DNA from: Endothia cerciana
Taxonomy: Eukaryota > Ascomycota > Sordariomycetes > Diaporthales > Cryphonectriaceae
NCBI GenBank assembly: GCA_026119935.1
Contig: JALRMH010000003.1
Location: 1,278,526-1,342,525, forward strand
Length of the DNA stretch: 64,000 bases
Direction: 5' to 3'
Shown here one piece after another: positions 59,831 through 64,000 of this stretch (within the stretch, counting starts at the first letter, position 1; each line of letters opens with the position of its first letter). Both the position numbers and the translations under genes were made by a program. Under the pieces are notes generated by a model, which was not told where the DNA came from, did no database searches, and saw nothing but the letters and a program-made list of their open reading frames with translations.

Positions 59831-60735
59831 AGAGGTGCACGAGTATGTTCGCTCGTTGTCGTACAGATCCGGGGAGGGATTGCTGCGTAGGGTGAGACTG
59901 GAGAGAGACCTGGGCATCACGGAGCAGCATCAACAGAATTCAATTGTCAGATGTTGACATCATAATGATATGATGATGAGAAGAATTACTCTGATCCGCA
60001 GTTCGCGATCTGAAACCTCGGGTGGATTTCAGAAGCGCAGGTATCGCGGCCAGATAATGCATCCTGGGAGAGCCTCGAGGAGCACCAGCACGGCTGGCTT
60101 GGCTGGCCGGTGCAGCCAACGTGCTCCAATTCTGTACGAGATGCATCAAGCGGTAGGCACTCAGATCGCCCTGTGCAAGCACTTGCGACAGTATGGCTCC
60201 TCAGCTTGCAAGACCCAAGATGAACAGGCCGAGGGAGTGGGACAGAACGCCCCAATGCGCATACGCGTGATGGTCATCACGCACGCGTTCGTCAAGAACC
60301 CGGGATCGCAGGGAAATCGGACGATACAGCTACTATCTATGTACGAGCGGTGCAGTAGTGCAGCTCCGAAGATACCTCCCCGCAAGGAGAAATGTCGGGA
60401 TGATGCATCGGCTCCATCACTTTGTTGGCAAGCTTATCTCGCCGTCCGGTCTATCTGCCCCTCGTTTCCCTGACACGGCTTTCCCCAGCCTCTAGCGGCA
60501 GAGGCCTATCTCGGAGAACGGGCCTCGTGTGATTTGGCGACAACTTATCATCAGACCAGCCAGGACCAGGCACACGAGGCACGGCCTGGAGCTACTGCCG
60601 ATCCCAGGTGCAGATACTCCGTTGCGATTACGGCCTCGTAACTACATAAGAACAACGAGGCCGCCTAATGTCACGAATGTTCACTTCCGGTATCTCTGCG
60701 CCGCGCCTTCATTATCCTACTTGTTGTCGGGCAAG
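59831..60735. other. Intergenic region between MFS and HRQ genes
   Basis: About 0.9 kb. A frame at 59970-60473 (+) is open but has no recognisable motif. The region should hold the MFS 3' UTR and the promoter of the HRQ gene. Confidence 0.5.
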
Positions 60736-61953
60736 ATGGCTACGTCGAAATCCACTCTCTACACACTTTTCTTCATTGTCGCCGTCATCTCCCTTGTGGT
60801 TGCACGCCTTCTCGCGAGCTCCCGGGCCCGACAGCTCACCAAGGACCAAGGGGCACCAGGCGCACGCACCACCCCCGAGGAGAAGAAGCCAGGACGCACT
60901 CCGGGCCAATGGACCCCCAGCAGCTTCCGCACCCCCAAACCTCCCCCCTACCCGGACTGGTCCATTGAGACCACCAAGCCCGTCCCCTACAGGGCCTTCC
61001 GCCACGGGCCCAAGTACAATGTCACCATGGGCCTGCGATCCGTGCAGTACGACGACTGGATCCAGCTGGACAACCACTACCCGCGCTTCCACGCCGACAA
61101 GGCCAGGCGCATCGCCGAGCGCGGGGAGAAGTGCTGCCGCACCGCGCCCGAGGCGTACCCCGCGGCCGTGGAGCTGCTCGAGGAGCTGACCGAGTACCTG
61201 ACGGCGCGATACCCGTCGCTGTACAGGCGGACGGACGTGGGCCTGGACAACCTGTGGTCGGGCGAGAGGTTCAACATCGTGGAGCGGCCCCTGAAGGAGG
61301 ACCCCATCGCCATGTGTGCGAGGCTGGTGCAGGATGACCTCGCGCTGATGTTCGAGCGGCCTGACGGGCAGTACTACCTGCTCTCGGGGGCTATTCTGCT
61401 CGCGGGGTTCTGGCGGCTGGAGGACAAAGTCGGCATGCCGCTGTCGGAGATCCATACGTCCGGCGACGTGCCGCAGTACAAGGAGAAGCTCGAGCGGGGC
61501 ATGATGAGCTTCTTCAAGAGGCTGAAGTGCGAGGACCTGTATGCGCGGAACAACTACTTCGTCCAGGTCGATGACGACCTGGCGTGGAGCTGGAGCATCG
61601 GGTCTGAGGACTCCGCGGACATCAGCTGGAACACGGCGGAGAAGAACCGGGCTGTCGAGCATCACTTCTTCAGGTCGGAAAGGCAGACGCTGAGGAGACT
61701 CCCGAAGACTGGTGCTGTCGTCTTCACCATTCGAACGTACTTCCATCCTATCATGGAGATCGCTCAAGAAGACTATGTACCGGGCAGGCTAGCCAGCGCT
61801 GTGCGAAGCTGGGGGCCCGATGTGCGGAAATATAAAGGCGCGGATAAGTATAGCGAGGTTCTGCTCGAGTACCTGGATAAAGAACACCAAAAGCAGATCG
61901 ACCGTGGCTTAGACATGTCGAAGGAGGACGACGTCAGGCAGTATCCATGGTGA
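60736..61953 (+). CDS. HRQ family protein (DUF3445, haem-dependent N-demethylase-like)
   Basis: Single exon, 405 residues. A hydrophobic segment at residues 9-26 (TLFFIVAVISLVVARLLA) suggests a membrane anchor. The body has the DUF3445 pattern: FRHGPKYNVTMGLR, WIQLDNHYPRFHADK, then LVQDDLALMF, and near the C-terminus FFRSERQTLRRLPKTGAVVF, which carries the conserved Arg-Gln-Thr block, and IRTYFHPI. The bacterial member is the alpha subunit of haem-dependent oxidative N-demethylase; in fungi the substrate is unknown. An open frame extends upstream to 60529, but the start at 60736 directly precedes the membrane segment. It converges on the GH79 gene. Confidence 0.86.
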   Translation: MATSKSTLYTLFFIVAVISLVVARLLASSRARQLTKDQGAPGARTTPEEKKPGRTPGQWTPSSFRTPKPPPYPDWSIETTKPVPYRAFRHGPKYNVTMGLRSVQYDDWIQLDNHYPRFHADKARRIAERGEKCCRTAPEAYPAAVELLEELTEYLTARYPSLYRRTDVGLDNLWSGERFNIVERPLKEDPIAMCARLVQDDLALMFERPDGQYYLLSGAILLAGFWRLEDKVGMPLSEIHTSGDVPQYKEKLERGMMSFFKRLKCEDLYARNNYFVQVDDDLAWSWSIGSEDSADISWNTAEKNRAVEHHFFRSERQTLRRLPKTGAVVFTIRTYFHPIMEIAQEDYVPGRLASAVRSWGPDVRKYKGADKYSEVLLEYLDKEHQKQIDRGLDMSKEDDVRQYPW

Positions 61954-62152
61954 GGCCAAAAAGTCTTGGTCGCACGTGGCCATGGTTGGATAAGGTCAGA
62001 AGTCGAAAGACAGAGACAAATTAGAGAGTGCTGTTCATACCTGATTGAACTGCTTATATGCAAGGAATATTATCAAAATGCTACGTCAGAATATGCCACC
62101 AAGGGTAAGTCTTAGCACGCATCCTGTCTTCAGCCGAGGACACCTCAGCGCC
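61954..62152. other. Short convergent 3' spacer
   Basis: A 199-base gap between the HRQ gene (+) and the GH79 gene (-). Nothing but 3' flanks is seen. Confidence 0.6.
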
Positions 62153-63784
62153 TCAACTAGTCAGATGCACCAGGACGGCCGAGCTCTGGTAGACTGTAAT
62201 AGACACAGACCCATCCACAACGTCTAAAGTCTCTGAATCATTCCTCACGCCCTTGACCTCCAACCCAGCGCTCTCGTACGTCCACTGGCTGCCAGCGTAC
62301 GTGATGGTGTCCGCACCGCCGCCAGCACCAAGAGGGCTGCTCAGCAGATCGACGGTCACGCTTGTGATATCATCCGGAACACTGACGCTGATGTTCTGAC
62401 CGGCTCTTGCGGACGTAGAGCTCGAGCTGTTCCAATAATTGAGGTTGACGATCGCGAGCCTCTTCGGGACGCCGTCCTCGTATGCAGCGTACCCGGCCCA
62501 GTTGCCGGTAGACTCGTCCGAGATGTCGAGTTGGGCAACCTGAGCACTGCCACTGTCGCCAACAAAGTCCGTCACAAACGGCTGTGCGTAGTAGTTCGCG
62601 AACACCTGCGGCTGGCTGTCTCCGGAGGCCTGTGGAAGCCACAGGTCGAAACCACTGTGCATGATTTGCTGGAAGTTGAAGCGATCCACGCCGATGCTCA
62701 GGGCATACAGCTGGAAGTCAACCTGCCAGAGGGCGGAGCCGAGAACGGCTTGGTAGGCGTAGTCGTGGGTCGGATTCAACGAGTTGCCAATCTCGGACAG
62801 GATGTAGGCGATATCGGGCTTGTTCTCCTTCAGCCAGGTGATGGCGGGTTTGAACAGGTCGAGATGGCTGGCGATGGAGCTGTGCGTCATCAGACCACTG
62901 GCCAGGGTCGACGCACTGCCACCATCGGTCTGGTAGTAGTGGTGAGCCACCGTCTTGACGATATTGTCATCGTCGATTCCAAGGCCGAAGCCCGTTGGGA
63001 CGTCCAGGACCCACGCATCCGAATCGTCAAAATGGGCACTTGTGTCGAAGGCCTGAAAGAACGGTCCGGAAGTGATGTTCACAGCGCCTGCAATGGCGGC
63101 TGCGTACCTGGTGAAGTTCCCAACATACGTCTCGTTCGTCAGCGCCGCTTGGTAGGTGGGTGGGCCAAGGTCCGTCGCTGGGTAGAGGTCCGGTTCATTG
63201 CCTGGCTCAAATGAGTGAATCATGTCTATCCCGATTGCTTCTACCACCGTTGTCGCCCACAGGGTCGTCTCGTCGACATCGGTGATTGCCATCGGGGTCT
63301 GGATAATGTACTGTGCATTAGGGAAATTCTTGCACAGCTCCCAGTACGAGGGCCCTATAGTAGTCCCCCCGATGTCCTGGTAGTTGTAGACCTCAGCGCG
63401 CGGTAACGCCGGGTCGGTCTGGTTGGCGATGTAATAAGCATAGTCGGCTCTGTGGGTAGATCAGCATGCAAGCTCATATGACTCGGGCACTCGAAGGGAG
63501 ACCCACGAGGTGCCGCCCAACCTGATCAATGGCTTTCCGCCGGTACGGTTGGTGATGGCGGCAATGAGGTTTATGGAGAACTCATTCGGGTTGCCGTCGG
63601 CGTCTTGAGCATAGCTCCATAGCGAAGCTTGCTCCAAGGCAAATCCAGCAAAGTCGGGGTCGACGATGCCGGAGGCGTTTGAGGGCACACTCGAGGGGAC
63701 GGAGACATAGGGTTGTGCGGCCGTACAGGCCGCCAGCCACGCAAGGACCTGCTGCAGGTATCGAGGGGCTTTGCCTGACGCCAT
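62153..63784 (-). CDS. Secreted GH79 beta-glucuronidase-like enzyme
   Basis: Two exons, 63784-63507 and 63449-62153, with a 57-nt intron (GTGGGT...CACAG), predict 524 residues. The signal peptide (QQVLAWLAACTAAQP) is followed by the barrel entry IRLGGTS-ADYAYY, restored by the splice. The general acid/base is Glu178 in EPGNEPDLY and the nucleophile is Glu312 in ILSEIGNS, both usual for GH79. A C-terminal beta-domain (from about TGNWAGYAAYEDG) matches the GH79 C-terminal module. Fungal GH79 enzymes remove glucuronic or 4-O-methylglucuronic acid from arabinogalactan side chains, which fits the nearby GH43 galactanase-type gene, although the two lie about 17 kb apart. The start at 63784 is the Met directly before the signal peptide. 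Confidence 0.93.
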
Positions 63785-64000
63785 CTCAACAGTTCTGTCT
63801 AGCACAGCCCGGCCAGTAGGGCCAAGGTCCATGGTTGCGTCTTGGCTGTTTACATAGTACTTAAATAGGATTCTGAGAAGAGTTACGAAGCACGTCTTCT
63901 GACTGCATGGCGACGTAAAGCTGCATGTGGCTTCGGCACCACCCCTACTACCACCGCACTGGGTCTCCAGGACCACTCCTCCCGGTTGCCTTGGTGATTG
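63785..64000. other. Promoter flank of the GH79 gene at the window edge
   Basis: The last 216 bases are open on the minus strand in frame with the GH79 gene, but that extension lacks a signal-like start and is read as promoter and leader. Confidence 0.5.

Noticed and set aside
60712..61767. Minus-strand open frame (351 residues) opposite the HRQ gene
   Set aside because: Antisense shadow; the plus strand carries the conserved DUF3445 motifs.

Overview
The window looks like nuclear DNA of a filamentous ascomycete (Pezizomycotina, most likely Sordariomycetes). Genes are split by short introns of about 50 to 120 bases with GT...AG ends. Coding regions are GC-rich. The gene set is typically fungal: an Fta4 kinetochore protein, an ArfGAP/UBA protein, a LaeA-like methyltransferase, a 7TM-RGS receptor, a LysM protein, secreted glycoside hydrolases and a Dal5-type MFS carrier. 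I assembled the gene models by hand from reading frames, splice signals and codon phase; nothing was aligned to a database.

Layout. 1.8-2.9 kb (+): NmrA-like Rossmann protein. 3.7-4.7 kb (+): Fta4/CENP-U-like kinetochore subunit. 5.0-8.9 kb (-): calpain-type cysteine protease. 9-12.6 kb: long gene-free stretch full of simple repeats. 12.6-14.9 kb (-): ArfGAP with UBA domain. 15-18.9 kb: no gene seen. 18.9-19.9 kb (-) and 21.1-25.4 kb (+): divergent pair of a LysM/CBM18 secreted protein and a large NucA/NucB-CBM18-GH18 chitinase. 26.1-26.8 kb (+): DUF985 cupin. 27.4-28.8 kb (-): LaeA-like methyltransferase. 30.5-30.7 kb (-): small basic DUF2462-like protein. 31.9-34.0 kb (-): 7TM receptor with C-terminal RGS domain. 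36.2-39.3 kb (-): secreted GH31 alpha/beta-glucosidase. 39.3-44.0 kb: mostly empty, with one small candidate gene. 44.0-45.6 kb (-): secreted GH43 enzyme with a CBM35-like module. 47.1-50.0 kb (-): caspase-like domain joined to C2H2 zinc fingers. 50-58 kb: gene-poor, with a decayed sugar transporter at 53.4-54.0 kb. 58.0-59.8 kb (+): MFS anion/allantoate-type permease. 60.7-62.0 kb (+): HRQ/DUF3445 protein. 62.2-63.8 kb (-): secreted GH79 glucuronidase-like enzyme.

The genes do not form one pathway. Housekeeping and regulatory genes lie next to secreted carbohydrate-active enzymes (GH18, GH31, GH43, GH79). The clearest functional unit is the divergent LysM/chitinase pair, a known arrangement for fungal subgroup C (killer-toxin-like) chitinases; here the chitinase also carries a nuclease-like module at its N-terminal side. 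Both genes of the pair have a reading-frame break at a run of five C, so each may be degenerating or may carry an assembly error. Other points of interest are the caspase-zinc-finger fusion, two GC-AG introns in one transporter gene, microexons of 14 and 17 nt, and identical C13-A9 homopolymer composites, one of which abuts a start codon.
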